Source of the DNA: an alpha proteobacterium AAP81b
GTDB lineage: Bacteria; Pseudomonadota; Alphaproteobacteria; Sphingomonadales; Sphingomonadaceae
Assembly: GCA_001295935.1 (NCBI GenBank)
Contig: LJHX01000061.1
Location: 1 to 48,292 of the forward strand
Direction: 5' to 3'
Length of the DNA: 48,292 nt
How positions within the stretch are numbered: position 1 is the first letter of the stretch; every line of letters begins with the position of its first letter. The position numbers and the translations under genes were made by a program. Below are positions 8,212 through 18,875 of the stretch, one piece after another. The notes under the pieces were generated by a model that had not been told where the DNA came from, did not search any database, and was given only the letters and a program-made list of their open reading frames with translations.

Positions 8212-9573
8212 TCATCGGCGGCGCTTCTTCTGCTTGTCGAGGGCGTCCTGGGCAAGCAGCGCGATGTCGTCGGCGCGGATCCAGTCAGGCGAACTGCGCG
8301 GCAGCCCGGCGAGCGCCAGCCGGGCGTTGGCGGCGGCGCCCATGGCATTGCCTTCAAGGGTATAGCGTTCCGCCGACGCCAGCGCGGCGCGAGGGGCATC
8401 GCCGCCGCGATCGTAGATGACGCCGAGCTGGTACCAGGCGAAGGGATTGTCGCGGTCGCGGGCGACGGCGCGTTTCAGCAGCGGCTCGGCCTCGGCGAAG
8501 TCGGCGGGCTTCTCGGTCGAGATCAGCGCATGGCCGAGCAGGGTCATGATCAGCGGCTGGTCGGGGGCGAATTGCACGGCGCGGCGCAGCACCGGAATGG
8601 CCTCCTCGCCATGCCCCGATTCGAGCAGGATCTGGCCCTTCAGTTCGAGGAAATAGGGGTCGTCAGGGGCGGTCCGCAGCAGCGCGTCGGCCTCGGCATT
8701 GGCCTGGTCGGGGTACGCCGTGCGATGCCAGGCAAAGGCATGGGCGTAGCGCGCCGCGACCGTCGACTGGCTTTCGGGATAGATCTGGAAGACCCGCGGC
8801 GGTTCCTCGACATAGCCGATGAGCTTGCCCTTGATACGCTGGAAGCGCGCCTCAAGCGCCGGCGGGGTCGCACGATCCCAGGCGGGATCGGCCTTGTAGG
8901 TCGCTTCCAGATTCTGGACACGCGTCGACGACAGCGGGTGGGTGCGGACATATTCGTTCTGGGGAATGCCGAGGCGAAATTCATTGCCCTGCAGCAGCTG
9001 GAAGAAGCGGATCGAGCCGCGACCGCTGATGCCCGCCAATGCCAGATAGCGCGCGCCGGCCGAATCGGCGCGGCTCTCCTGCTCGCGGCTGAAGCTGAGG
9101 AACTTGCCTTGCGCGACCGACGTGCCGAGGCCGAGGATCGCCGCGCCCGCCTCGCCGGCGCCTGCCGCCACGGCGCCGACCGCGGCCAGCAACGACAGCA
9201 GCGAAATCTTCGTGGCCGGCCCGGCGCCTTCGCCGAAACGGACATTATGGCCGCCGGCGATATGGCCGAGTTCATGGGCGATGACGCCTTCGAGCATATT
9301 GGCATCGGCGGCGCTGGTGATCAGCCCCGAATGGATAAAGACATTCTGGCCACCGCCGGCAAAGGCATTGATCGACTGGTCGCCGACAAGGACGATCTGC
9401 ACCGAGCGCGGGTCGAGCCCGGCGGCGAGGATCAACGGCCGGCTGAGGTCCTTCAGGAAGGCCTCGGTTTCAGCGTCGCGCAGGATCGACTGGGCGGCGG
9501 CGGGCCCCGGCAGTGTCAGCGCCGCCAGCAGCAGGAGCGCAAGGGCGCGGTGAAGGCGAAGGGCAACACGCAT
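8212..9573 (-). CDS. Periplasmic M48 metalloprotease with TPR repeats (BepA-like)
   Basis: 453 residues. ATG 9573 gives a clean signal peptide (LALLLLAALTLPGPAAAQS). The zinc motif HELGH is at residues 100-104, followed by GHNVRFG; the third ligand is probably the Glu in SREQESRADSAGARYL. The C-terminal half carries tetratricopeptide-like repeats (ALLRTAPDDPYFLELKGQIL, AVQFAPDQPLIMTLLGHALI, AVARDRDNPFAWYQLG). This architecture matches BepA/YfgC, a periplasmic protease-chaperone that monitors assembly of LptD and other outer-membrane proteins. Its position a few genes downstream of lptB fits that, although the BepA role is inferred from architecture alone. Confidence 0.92.
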   Translation of the reverse strand: MRVALRLHRALALLLLAALTLPGPAAAQSILRDAETEAFLKDLSRPLILAAGLDPRSVQIVLVGDQSINAFAGGGQNVFIHSGLITSAADANMLEGVIAHELGHIAGGHNVRFGEGAGPATKISLLSLLAAVGAVAAGAGEAGAAILGLGTSVAQGKFLSFSREQESRADSAGARYLALAGISGRGSIRFFQLLQGNEFRLGIPQNEYVRTHPLSSTRVQNLEATYKADPAWDRATPPALEARFQRIKGKLIGYVEEPPRVFQIYPESQSTVAARYAHAFAWHRTAYPDQANAEADALLRTAPDDPYFLELKGQILLESGHGEEAIPVLRRAVQFAPDQPLIMTLLGHALISTEKPADFAEAEPLLKRAVARDRDNPFAWYQLGVIYDRGGDAPRAALASAERYTLEGNAMGAAANARLALAGLPRSSPDWIRADDIALLAQDALDKQKKRRR

Positions 9574-9618
9574 CGGGCGGTGCTTGTCTAGCACGGCTGA
9601 ACCCGGCGTGAAGTGCGG

Positions 9619-10002
9619 TCACTCGTCTTCGGGCGGCGGGATGCCGAGCGGTTTGCCGGTAAGCCGATAGGTGTCGCCGCGGGGCAGCACCAGACGCCAG
9701 CGGCGGCCGAGATCGCTGCGCGCCGATGTCGGGATCGGCGGCAGCCGGGGCTCGGCGTCGGCGCCTCGGCGCTGGGCGGCCTCGCGGTCGGCCGCCTGGC
9801 GCTCCCGCGTCAGTCGCCACGCCGCCTCGAGCTTGGCATCGGCCTGCTGCCAGGCCTCGCGCACCATCATGATGAAAAAGAAACCGAGGACGAGTCCCCC
9901 GAGCAGCGCCTGGCCGGGATGCTGGACGGCATAGCCGTAGGCCATCAGCAGCACGACCAGCGTGACAACACAGCCCGCCCCACGCAGCAAGCCGCCGATC
10001 AC
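9619..10002 (-). CDS. Small membrane protein of unknown function, coupled to rpoN
   Basis: 127 residues starting at a GTG that overlaps the rpoN stop (GTGA). It has two hydrophobic segments (CVVTLVVLLMAYGYAV and ALLGGLVLGFFFIMMV) followed by a charged helix (REAWQQADAKLEAAWRL) and a proline-rich tail ending PPPEDE. No known family was recognised. The tight overlap and unbroken strand order between rpoN and the M48 gene support that it is real. In many alphaproteobacteria the place after rpoN is occupied by hpf and ptsN, which are not here. Confidence 0.65.
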   Translation of the reverse strand: MIGGLLRGAGCVVTLVVLLMAYGYAVQHPGQALLGGLVLGFFFIMMVREAWQQADAKLEAAWRLTRERQAADREAAQRRGADAEPRLPPIPTSARSDLGRRWRLVLPRGDTYRLTGKPLGIPPPEDE

Positions 10003-11465
10003 GCCGCCAGCAGCTTCGCCCGCCGCCGCGCGACGCTCGACCCCAGCCCCAGCGCCTCGCGGTATTTCGCCACGGTGCGGCGGGCGAGGTCGAAGCCCTC
10101 GCCGCGCAGGATTTCGACGAGCTTGTCGTCGGAGAGCACATCGGCGCCCTCGGCGGCGATCAGCCGGGCGATGCGGTCCTTGACCGCCAGCGCCGACGCC
10201 GCTTCGCCGCCGTCGCCGCTGGCGACGCCGCTGGTGAAGAAATAGCGCAGCTCGAACAGCCCGCGCTCGCATTGCAGATATTTGTTCGACGTCACCCGGC
10301 TGACGGTCGATTCGTGCATTTCGATGGCGTCGGCGATGGTGCGCAAGGTCAGCGGCCGCAGCGCCGAAACGCCGTTCTCGAAAAAGCCCTGCTGGTGGCG
10401 GACGAGCTCGGTCGAGACCTTGACGATGGTGCGGGCGCGCTGGTCGAGGGCCTTCAGCAGCCAATTGGCGCTCTGGACGCAATCGCCGAGGAAGCTCGTC
10501 GTCGCCTTGCTGGCGCCCTTTTCGAGCACCGACTGATAGTCGCGATCGATGATCAGCCGCGGCAGCGTCGCCTGGTTGAGCTCGATCCGCCATTCGCCAT
10601 CGGGGCCTTGCGTCACGAAGACATCGGCGACGACCGGCGATGGCCGCTCGCCGCCATATTGCAGGCCGGGCTTGGGATTGTAGCGGCGGAGCTCGCGGAT
10701 CATGTCGACGATATCCTCGCGATCGACGCCGCACCGCCGCATGAGCATCGCGATGTCGCCGCGCGCGACTAGCTCGAGATTGTCGATCAGCGCCGCCATG
10801 GCGGGGTCGTAGCGATCGGCGTCGCGCGCCTGGATGGCGATGCATTCGGCAAGGCTGCGCGCCGCGACGCCGCACGGATCGAAGGTCTGCAGCCGCGCCA
10901 GCACGCGTTCGACATCGGCAAGCGCGGCGCCGAGGCGATCGGCGATGTCATCGAGCGGCTCGCCGAGATAGCCGGCGTCATCGAGCAGATCGATGATATG
11001 GCGGGCGATGATGAGGTCGGCCCCGGCGAAAGCGGCGCCGGCCTGTTCGTCCAGCACCTCGGCGAGCGAGCGTTCGGGCAGCGCGAAGCTGTCGAAGTCG
11101 ATCGCCTCGCCGGCCTCGCCATGACGTACCGACCAGTCGGCGGCGTCGGCGCCGGGCGCCGGGGCATCGGCACTGGCGTCGATATCGAGCGGCGATTCGC
11201 TCGCCGGCGCGCCAAGCAGTTCATCGAGGCGGCCGGTGGTGGCGTCGGGCAGCGCGGCCGGCGGTTCGCCGGGGTCGGGGTTGCCGCCGGCAATGTCGGG
11301 CTCGGCCTCGCCGCTGGTCAGCAGCGGGTTCTTGTCGAGTTCCTCGCCGATATAGGTTTCGAGTTCGATGTTGGTCAGCGTCAGCAGCTTGATCGCCAGC
11401 TGCAGCTGGGGGGTCATCACCAGCTGCTGCGACTGCCGCAGTTCGAGGCGAGGCCCGATACCCAT
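9999..11465 (-). CDS. rpoN: RNA polymerase sigma-54 factor
   Basis: 488 residues. The N-terminal activator-interacting region is clear (LRQSQQLVMTPQLQLAIKLL), followed by an acidic linker (residues about 60-110), the core-binding domain, a cross-link/HTH region (TIADAIEMHESTVSRVTSNKY), and near the end the RpoN box ARRTVAKYRE (about 461-470), which contacts the -24 element. Sigma-54 needs an AAA+ activator; one such activator (pspF, 45233) and a matching promoter (45105) occur in this window. It lies 3 bp downstream of lptB, the usual alphaproteobacterial order. Confidence 0.98.
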   Translation of the reverse strand: MGIGPRLELRQSQQLVMTPQLQLAIKLLTLTNIELETYIGEELDKNPLLTSGEAEPDIAGGNPDPGEPPAALPDATTGRLDELLGAPASESPLDIDASADAPAPGADAADWSVRHGEAGEAIDFDSFALPERSLAEVLDEQAGAAFAGADLIIARHIIDLLDDAGYLGEPLDDIADRLGAALADVERVLARLQTFDPCGVAARSLAECIAIQARDADRYDPAMAALIDNLELVARGDIAMLMRRCGVDREDIVDMIRELRRYNPKPGLQYGGERPSPVVADVFVTQGPDGEWRIELNQATLPRLIIDRDYQSVLEKGASKATTSFLGDCVQSANWLLKALDQRARTIVKVSTELVRHQQGFFENGVSALRPLTLRTIADAIEMHESTVSRVTSNKYLQCERGLFELRYFFTSGVASGDGGEAASALAVKDRIARLIAAEGADVLSDDKLVEILRGEGFDLARRTVAKYREALGLGSSVARRRAKLLAA

Positions 11466-11467
11466 GG

Positions 11468-12244
11468 CTACAGGCTGAAGTCCTCGCCGAGATAGACCCG
11501 CCGCACCGTCTCGTCGGCGACAAGCGCTTGCGGCGTGCCTTCGAACAGCACCCGGCCATCGTAGATGATGCAGGCGCGATCGACGATTTCGAGCGTCTCG
11601 CGGACATTGTGGTCGGTGATCAGCACGCCGATGTCGCGGTCGCGAAGCTGGACGACAAGCGCGCGGATATCGGCGATCGAGATGGGATCGATGCCGGCGA
11701 AGGGCTCGTCGAGCAGCATGATCGACGGGCTGGCGGCCAAGGCCCGGGCGATCTCGCAGCGCCGCCGCTCGCCGCCGGACAGCGCCATGGCGGGGGCATC
11801 GCGCAGCCGGGTGATGTGGAATTCGCCGAGCAGCTCGTCGAGCCGCGCCATCCGCCTGGCGCGATCGGGCTCGACGACCTCGAGCACGGCGAGGATGTTC
11901 TTCTCGACCGTCAGCCCGCGGAAGATCGAGGTTTCCTGCGGCAGATAGCCGAGGCCGAGCGCGGCGCGGCGGTACATCGGCAAGGCGGTGATGTCATGGC
12001 CATCGAGCAGGATCCGCCCCGAGTCGGGCATGGCGAGGCCCATGATCGAATAGAAGCACGTCGTCTTGCCGGCGCCATTGGGGCCGAGCAGCCCGACGAC
12101 CTCACCGCGGCGCACCGACAGCGAGACGTCGCGCAGGACGACGCGCTTGTCGTAACGCTTGCCGATGCCATCGACCGAAAGCCCGCGCAGTGGGACGGCC
12201 ACCGCGCCTTCATCGCTTTCGGCAAGATCGAGTTCGAGAGCCAC
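11468..12244 (-). CDS. lptB: LPS export ABC transporter ATPase
   Basis: 258 residues. GTG 12244 is chosen because AAGAGG precedes it by 5 bases; the frame continues upstream without a credible start. Walker A GPNGAGKT is at 54-61, the Q-loop at Q103 (GYLPQET), the ABC signature LSGGE at 155-159, and Walker B LLDEPFAGIDP from 177. The LptB hallmarks GLLGPNGAGKTTCFY and DHNVRETL are present. LptB powers extraction of lipopolysaccharide from the inner membrane by LptFG. The usual upstream partners lptC and lptA are missing here; upstream is a divergent permease. A ~20-residue extension precedes the normal family start. Confidence 0.96.
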   Translation of the reverse strand: MALELDLAESDEGAVAVPLRGLSVDGIGKRYDKRVVLRDVSLSVRRGEVVGLLGPNGAGKTTCFYSIMGLAMPDSGRILLDGHDITALPMYRRAALGLGYLPQETSIFRGLTVEKNILAVLEVVEPDRARRMARLDELLGEFHITRLRDAPAMALSGGERRRCEIARALAASPSIMLLDEPFAGIDPISIADIRALVVQLRDRDIGVLITDHNVRETLEIVDRACIIYDGRVLFEGTPQALVADETVRRVYLGEDFSL

Positions 12245-12378
12245 GCCTACCTCTTTTGAACACCATACGCCATGTGGCGCGGGAATTGCATGACAGAGTT
12301 GCGACATTTCGCAACCCGGACCACGACCGGCATTGGCGCACTGTCGCGCGACTGGCGCCATTCCGGCGAAACCATGGC

Positions 12379-12407
12379 TTGACAAGCGCTCGCCCAGCCG
12401 TCGCAGA
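12379..12407 (+). promoter_or_regulatory. Putative promoter of the TauE/SafE gene
   Basis: A perfect -35 TTGACA (12379-12384) is followed after 17 bases by CGCAGA (12402-12407), a poor -10. The predicted start of transcription, about 12414, is 2 bases before the ATG. Confidence 0.4.
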
Positions 12408-12415
12408 GCATATGA

Positions 12416-13156
12416 ATGACCGAGATCGCGCTGCTCCTGTTGGCCGGGATATGGGCCGGCGCGCAAAATGCGATCGCCGGCGGGGGATCGTTCATCACGC
12501 TGCCGGCGCTGATCGCGGTCGGGCTCGACCCCAAGCTCGCCAACATCACCTCGACGATCGCGCTGTTTCCCGGGCAGATCACCACCGGCATTGCCGGCCG
12601 CTCGCTCGTCGCCGGCGCCGAGCGACTGTCGTTCCGCGCGCTGGCGATCATCGCCTTTGCGGGGGGCATCGGCGGCGCCTTCCTGCTCATCGGCACGCCG
12701 GCGGCGGTCTTCGCGGCAATGGTGCCTTGGCTGGTGCTGGCGGCGACGGCGGTCTTCGCCTGGGGCGCCTTCGGCCCGAAACGCGCCGCGGCGACCGCGC
12801 CGCCGCCGGCCTGGGTGACGGTGCTGACGCAAGGGGTCATCGGGCTCTACGGCGGCTTCTTCGGCGGCGGCGCCGGCATCATGACGCTGGCGTCGCTGAC
12901 CCTCGCCCGCATGCCGGTGAAGAATGCCGCCGGCACCAAGAATGTCCTGGTGGCGCTGTCGAACCTGTCGGCGGCGGCGGTATTCGCACTGTCGGGGGCG
13001 GTGGCGTGGCGGCAGGCGCTGTTCCTCGGCATCGGCGCCATCGTCGGCGGCGCGCTCGGTGCGCGGGCGCTGAAGGTGCTGCCCGACCGCGTGCTCAAGA
13101 TCGGTGTCGTCGCTATCGGCCTGACGTTGACCGTCGGGCTGTTTTGGCGAGGTTGA
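12416..13156 (+). CDS. TauE/SafE family membrane permease
   Basis: 246 residues and about eight hydrophobic helices in two repeats. Each half carries the family's glycine-rich motif: AGAQNAIAGGGSFITLPAL in the first and LYGGFFGGGAGIMTLASL in the second, with the characteristic LPxGTKNVL-like segment as NAAGTKNVLVALSN. Family members export sulfite, sulfoacetate or other organic anions, but the substrate cannot be assigned. It is transcribed away from lptB and converges with ftsK. Confidence 0.9.
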   Translation: MTEIALLLLAGIWAGAQNAIAGGGSFITLPALIAVGLDPKLANITSTIALFPGQITTGIAGRSLVAGAERLSFRALAIIAFAGGIGGAFLLIGTPAAVFAAMVPWLVLAATAVFAWGAFGPKRAAATAPPPAWVTVLTQGVIGLYGGFFGGGAGIMTLASLTLARMPVKNAAGTKNVLVALSNLSAAAVFALSGAVAWRQALFLGIGAIVGGALGARALKVLPDRVLKIGVVAIGLTLTVGLFWRG

Positions 13157-13184
13157 CGTTAGTGTCGCGAAAAACGCCGCCGCC

Positions 13185-15575
13185 TCAGCGCCGGGCGCCT
13201 GACTCGTCGATCAGGACCTCGCGCCGCCCGACATGGTCGGGTTTTGACACAAAGCCGTCCTGCTCCATCCGCTCGATCAGCCGCGCGGCATTGTTATAGC
13301 CGACGCGCAGCTGGCGCTGGAGATAGCTCGTCGAGGCCTTTTGGGCCGCGGCGACGATCTCGATGGCGCGGGCATAGGCGTCGGCCTCGTCGTCGCCGGT
13401 CGCGCCCCCCGAGCCATCGCGGCCGCGCGGGTTGCCGGCGGGGATGCCTTCCAGCCCCCACTGGCCGTCGATGTCAGTCGGGTCCTCGGTGACGGCGTCG
13501 ACATAGCTCGGCGCGCCCTGGCGGCGCCAATGTTCGGCGACCGCCTCGACCTCGTCGTCCGAAACGAAGGGGCCATGGACGCGGGTGATCTGCTTGCCGC
13601 TTGCCATGAACAGCATGTCGCCCTTGCCGAGCAGCTGCTCGGCGCCCTGTTCGCCCAGGATAGTGCGGCTGTCGATCTTGCTCGTCACCTGGAAGCTGAT
13701 CCGCGTCGGCAGATTGGCCTTGATGACGCCGGTGATGACATCGACCGACGGCCGCTGCGTCGCCATGATCAGGTGGATGCCGGCGGCGCGCGCCTTCTGC
13801 GCCAGCCGCTGGATGAGGAATTCGACTTCCTTGCCCGCCGTCATCATCAGGTCGGCGAGTTCGTCGACGACGACGACGATCAGCGGCAGCGGCGCGAAAT
13901 CGAGGACTTCCTCCTCGATGATCGGCGCCTCGGTCTCGGGGTCCCAGCCGGTCTGGAAGCGCCGCACGAAGGGCCGTCCCGACGCCTTGGCCTCGGCGAC
14001 CTTGGTGTTGAAGCTGGCGAGGCTGCGGACGTTGATCGCCGACATCTGGCGATAGCGGTCCTCCATCTGCTCGACCGCCCATTTCAGCGCGCGGATCGCC
14101 TTGGCAGGCTCGGTGACGACCGGCGACAGCAGATGCGGAATGCCGTCATAGGTCTTCAGTTCGAGCATCTTGGGGTCGATCATGATCAGTCGGCACTGCG
14201 CCGGGGTCAGCCGGTAGAGCAAAGACAAGATCATGCAGTTGAGACCGACCGACTTGCCCGAGCCGGTGGTGCCGGCGATGAGCAGGTGGGGCATCGGCGC
14301 CAGATCGACGACGACCGCCTCGCCGGCGATGTTCTTGCCGAGCACCAGCGGCAGGGTGGCGCCGCGATCCTCGAAGATGCGGCTGCCGATGAGTTCGGAG
14401 AGGCTGACCATCTCGCGATGGGCGTTGGGGAGTTCGATGCCGATGACGTTGCGGCCGGGCACAACGGCGACGCGCGCCGACAGTGCCGACATCGACCGCG
14501 CGATGTCGTCGGCAAGGCCGATGACGCGGCTGGCCTTGATGCCGGGCGCCGGTTCGAGCTCGTACATGGTGACGACGGGGCCCGGGCGGACCTCGCCGAT
14601 GCGACCGCGGACGCCGAAGTCCTCGAGGACGCCTTCGAGCAGCCGGGCATTCTGTTCGAGGCTGGCGGCGTCGATCTTGCGCGTCGGCGCCGGTGGCGGC
14701 GGTTTCAACAGCGCCAGATCGGGCAGCACCGCGCCATCGCCGAGATCGAGTGCCGCTTGACGCTCGCGCGCGCGTTTGCCGCTGGCGGCGGGGGCGGGTT
14801 CGACGACGACCGGACGCTGTGGCGCCGTCGCCGGTTCGGGCGTGGCCGGTTCGTCATCATCCTCGGGATCGATGCGCCGGCGCGGTCGGACGCTTTCGGC
14901 GCGCGGCTGCAGGACGAGTTCGGCATCGGCATCGTCACGCGCCGCGGGCTGCAGCCGCGCCGCAACGGCGCCGCCAGCGCCGACGAGCGCGGCGAAATCG
15001 GCAAGCTCCAGCCCCGAGCCCCAGAGCGTCAGCCCCAGCCCCGCCGGCACCAGCAGCACGGCGAACAACAGCCCGACCGGCACGCCGGCGAGCGTTTCGA
15101 CCTCGCCGAGGCGCAGCGCCGCGCCATCGGCGAGAAAGCCGATGACCCCGCCGCTGCCCGCCGGCGCGCCGAGCCCGCCGAGCTGCAAGGCCCCGGCGGC
15201 CGCCGCGAGCAGCGCCACCCCGCCGAAGCTCGCCGCCAGCCCGCGCTGCCAGGGGAAGGCGCGGTTCTGGCCGAGTCGCAGTCCCGCGACCAGCAGCGGC
15301 AGCGCCAGCAGCAGCGCCGGCCAGCCGGCCGATTGCAGCGCCAGGTCGGCGACGTGGCTGCCGATGCTGCCGACGACATTGACCGGCAGGCGATCGGTGG
15401 CGGTGTTGAAGCTGGGGTCCTGCGGCGAATAGCTGGCAAGCGCCGCGACCCAGGCGAGGCCGAGCAGCGCGAAGCTCGCCGCCGCGGCGAGGCGCAGCGC
15501 CAGCGCCAGGCCGGCGCGCAGTGCCGCCAGCCCGCGCGCCCATCGCGATGGCTTCGCCGCCGCCCGTGTCGCCAT
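13185..15575 (-). CDS. ftsK: DNA translocase FtsK
   Basis: 796 residues. Four N-terminal membrane helices (about 1-200) are followed by a proline/alanine-rich linker (about 205-300) and the hexameric RecA-like motor: AGTTGSGKSVGLN (Walker A, near residue 435), LIVVVVDELADLMM (Walker B), and HLIMATQRPSVDVITG. The C-terminus is the gamma winged helix (STSYLQRQLRVGYNNAARLIERMEQDGFVSKPDH), which reads KOPS sequences. The ATG at 15575 is preceded by GGGAGGGA. FtsK couples septation with chromosome dimer resolution. The linker is short compared with E. coli FtsK, as usual in alphaproteobacteria. Confidence 0.97.
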   Translation of the reverse strand: MATRAAAKPSRWARGLAALRAGLALALRLAAAASFALLGLAWVAALASYSPQDPSFNTATDRLPVNVVGSIGSHVADLALQSAGWPALLLALPLLVAGLRLGQNRAFPWQRGLAASFGGVALLAAAAGALQLGGLGAPAGSGGVIGFLADGAALRLGEVETLAGVPVGLLFAVLLVPAGLGLTLWGSGLELADFAALVGAGGAVAARLQPAARDDADAELVLQPRAESVRPRRRIDPEDDDEPATPEPATAPQRPVVVEPAPAASGKRARERQAALDLGDGAVLPDLALLKPPPPAPTRKIDAASLEQNARLLEGVLEDFGVRGRIGEVRPGPVVTMYELEPAPGIKASRVIGLADDIARSMSALSARVAVVPGRNVIGIELPNAHREMVSLSELIGSRIFEDRGATLPLVLGKNIAGEAVVVDLAPMPHLLIAGTTGSGKSVGLNCMILSLLYRLTPAQCRLIMIDPKMLELKTYDGIPHLLSPVVTEPAKAIRALKWAVEQMEDRYRQMSAINVRSLASFNTKVAEAKASGRPFVRRFQTGWDPETEAPIIEEEVLDFAPLPLIVVVVDELADLMMTAGKEVEFLIQRLAQKARAAGIHLIMATQRPSVDVITGVIKANLPTRISFQVTSKIDSRTILGEQGAEQLLGKGDMLFMASGKQITRVHGPFVSDDEVEAVAEHWRRQGAPSYVDAVTEDPTDIDGQWGLEGIPAGNPRGRDGSGGATGDDEADAYARAIEIVAAAQKASTSYLQRQLRVGYNNAARLIERMEQDGFVSKPDHVGRREVLIDESGARR

Positions 15576-15703
15576 GCCAGTCCCTCCCGGCCGTCGCGAC
15601 GCCGCGCCGGCTGTTCACGCTTTGAGCGCGTCAGGCATGAATCAAGGCGAGTCCGCGGTCAAGCAGCGGCGTCATGGCGCGGTCGGCCAAGGCGGCGTTT
15701 GGC

Positions 15704-15732
15704 TTGGGACTGTGGCCGGCTTGCGCTAACGC
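15704..15732 (+). promoter_or_regulatory. Putative promoter of the UbiH-type gene (leaderless geometry)
   Basis: TTGGGA (15704-15709), 17-base spacer, TAACGC (15727-15732, within GCTAAC). The seventh base after the -10 is the A of the start codon at 15739, and no ribosome binding site is present. Confidence 0.45.
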
Positions 15733-15738
15733 TGGGCC

Positions 15739-16956
15739 ATGGACGCAGACATTCTGATCATCGGTGGTGGGCTGGTCGGCTCGACCCTGGCGCTGGCGCT
15801 GGCGCGGCACGAAGTGACGAGCATCGTCGTCGATGCCGCCGACCTCGATACGACGATACTGCCGGCCTTCGACGGCCGGGCGAGCGCCGTCGCCAGCGCG
15901 CCGGCGCGGATGCTGCGCGCGCTGGGGCTCGGCGAGATGCTCGACAGCCTCGGCTGCCCGATCCGGGCGATCCGCGTCACCGACGGCACCGCACCGCAGT
16001 TCCTGCACTTCGATGCAACCGGCGACGACGAACCGCTCGGCCGGATGGTCGAGAACCGCCATCTGCGCGCCGCGCTGCTGGAAGCGGTGCGTGGGGCGGG
16101 CGGCGTAACGCTAATCGATCGCGCGCAGGTCGCCGGACTCGATCGCGACGACCATCGCGCCCGGCTGCGGCTGGCCGATGGCCGCGAGTTCACCGCCCCG
16201 GTCGCGGTCGCCTGTGATGGTCGCCGCTCGAAGACGCGCGAGCAGGCGGGCATCCGGCTGGCGCGCTGGTCCTATCCGAATGCCGCGCTGGTGACGATGG
16301 TCGCCCACAGTGTGCCCCATGACAATGTCGCCTGCGAGCTCTTCTACCCGACGGGGCCGCTGGCGTTGCTGCCGATGACCGATCATGAGGACGGCCGCCC
16401 GCGCTCGGCGATCGTCTGGACGGTCGACGCCGCCCAGGCCGAGGGCGCGCGCAAGCTGGGGCCGATCGCGCTCGCTGCCGAGATCGCGGCGCGGATCGAC
16501 GGGACGCTTGGGCAGGTCGAGGTCGTCGCGCCGCAAGCGGTGTGGCCGCTCGGCTTCCACCACGCCACCGATTATGTCGCGGCGCGGCTGGTGCTCGCCG
16601 GCGACGCCGCGCACGGCATGCACCCGATCGCCGGCCAGGGCCTCAACGCCGGCTGGCGCGACGTCGCGGCGCTGACCGAAGTGCTCGTCGACGCGGCGCG
16701 CACCGGCCAGGACCTCGGCAGCCCGGCGGTACTGGCGCGCTATTCGGCGTGGCGGCGGATGGACAATTCGATGGTGCTGGCGGCGACCGACACGCTCAAT
16801 CGGCTGTTCGCCATCCCTGGCCGGCCGGCGGCGCTGGTCCGTCGCTTCGGGCTGGCAGCGGTCGAGCGCATTGCGCCGCTGAAGGCGCGCTTCATGGCCG
16901 AGGCGCGCGGCGAGACCGGTAAAATGCCAGCTTTGCTGCGCGGCGAAACCGTCTAG
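15739..16956 (+). CDS. UbiH/UbiF/COQ6-type FAD-dependent hydroxylase (ubiquinone biosynthesis)
   Basis: 405 residues. The N-terminal dinucleotide fold is ILIIGGGLVGSTLALAL; the middle motif is RSKTREQAGI after VACDG; and the second FAD motif is VLAGDAAHGMHPIAGQGLNAGWRD, diagnostic for the ubiquinone hydroxylase branch of class A flavoprotein monooxygenases. These enzymes hydroxylate the aromatic ring of ubiquinone precursors at the membrane. Which ring position is used cannot be told by sequence reading. No Shine-Dalgarno sequence precedes the ATG. The BVMO gene starts 28 bp downstream with its own ribosome site. Confidence 0.92.
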   Translation: MDADILIIGGGLVGSTLALALARHEVTSIVVDAADLDTTILPAFDGRASAVASAPARMLRALGLGEMLDSLGCPIRAIRVTDGTAPQFLHFDATGDDEPLGRMVENRHLRAALLEAVRGAGGVTLIDRAQVAGLDRDDHRARLRLADGREFTAPVAVACDGRRSKTREQAGIRLARWSYPNAALVTMVAHSVPHDNVACELFYPTGPLALLPMTDHEDGRPRSAIVWTVDAAQAEGARKLGPIALAAEIAARIDGTLGQVEVVAPQAVWPLGFHHATDYVAARLVLAGDAAHGMHPIAGQGLNAGWRDVAALTEVLVDAARTGQDLGSPAVLARYSAWRRMDNSMVLAATDTLNRLFAIPGRPAALVRRFGLAAVERIAPLKARFMAEARGETGKMPALLRGETV

Positions 16957-16984
16957 TCGTCGCCCCCGTTCGCAGGAGCGGTTC

Positions 16985-18778
<1,794 letters not shown>

Positions 18779-18875
18779 CGCAGAGCGCCGCTGCCCAGTT
18801 GGGAGCGGCCAAATCGTTGAACCACAGCTCTGCTACCGATTTATGGCCGACCCACGGGTCCGACAATCCGGAACC

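Noticed and set aside
13341-16217. 958-codon plus-strand frame opposite ftsK
   Set aside because: Runs antisense through ftsK and out of frame into ubiH; composition is low-complexity and ftsK is unmistakable.
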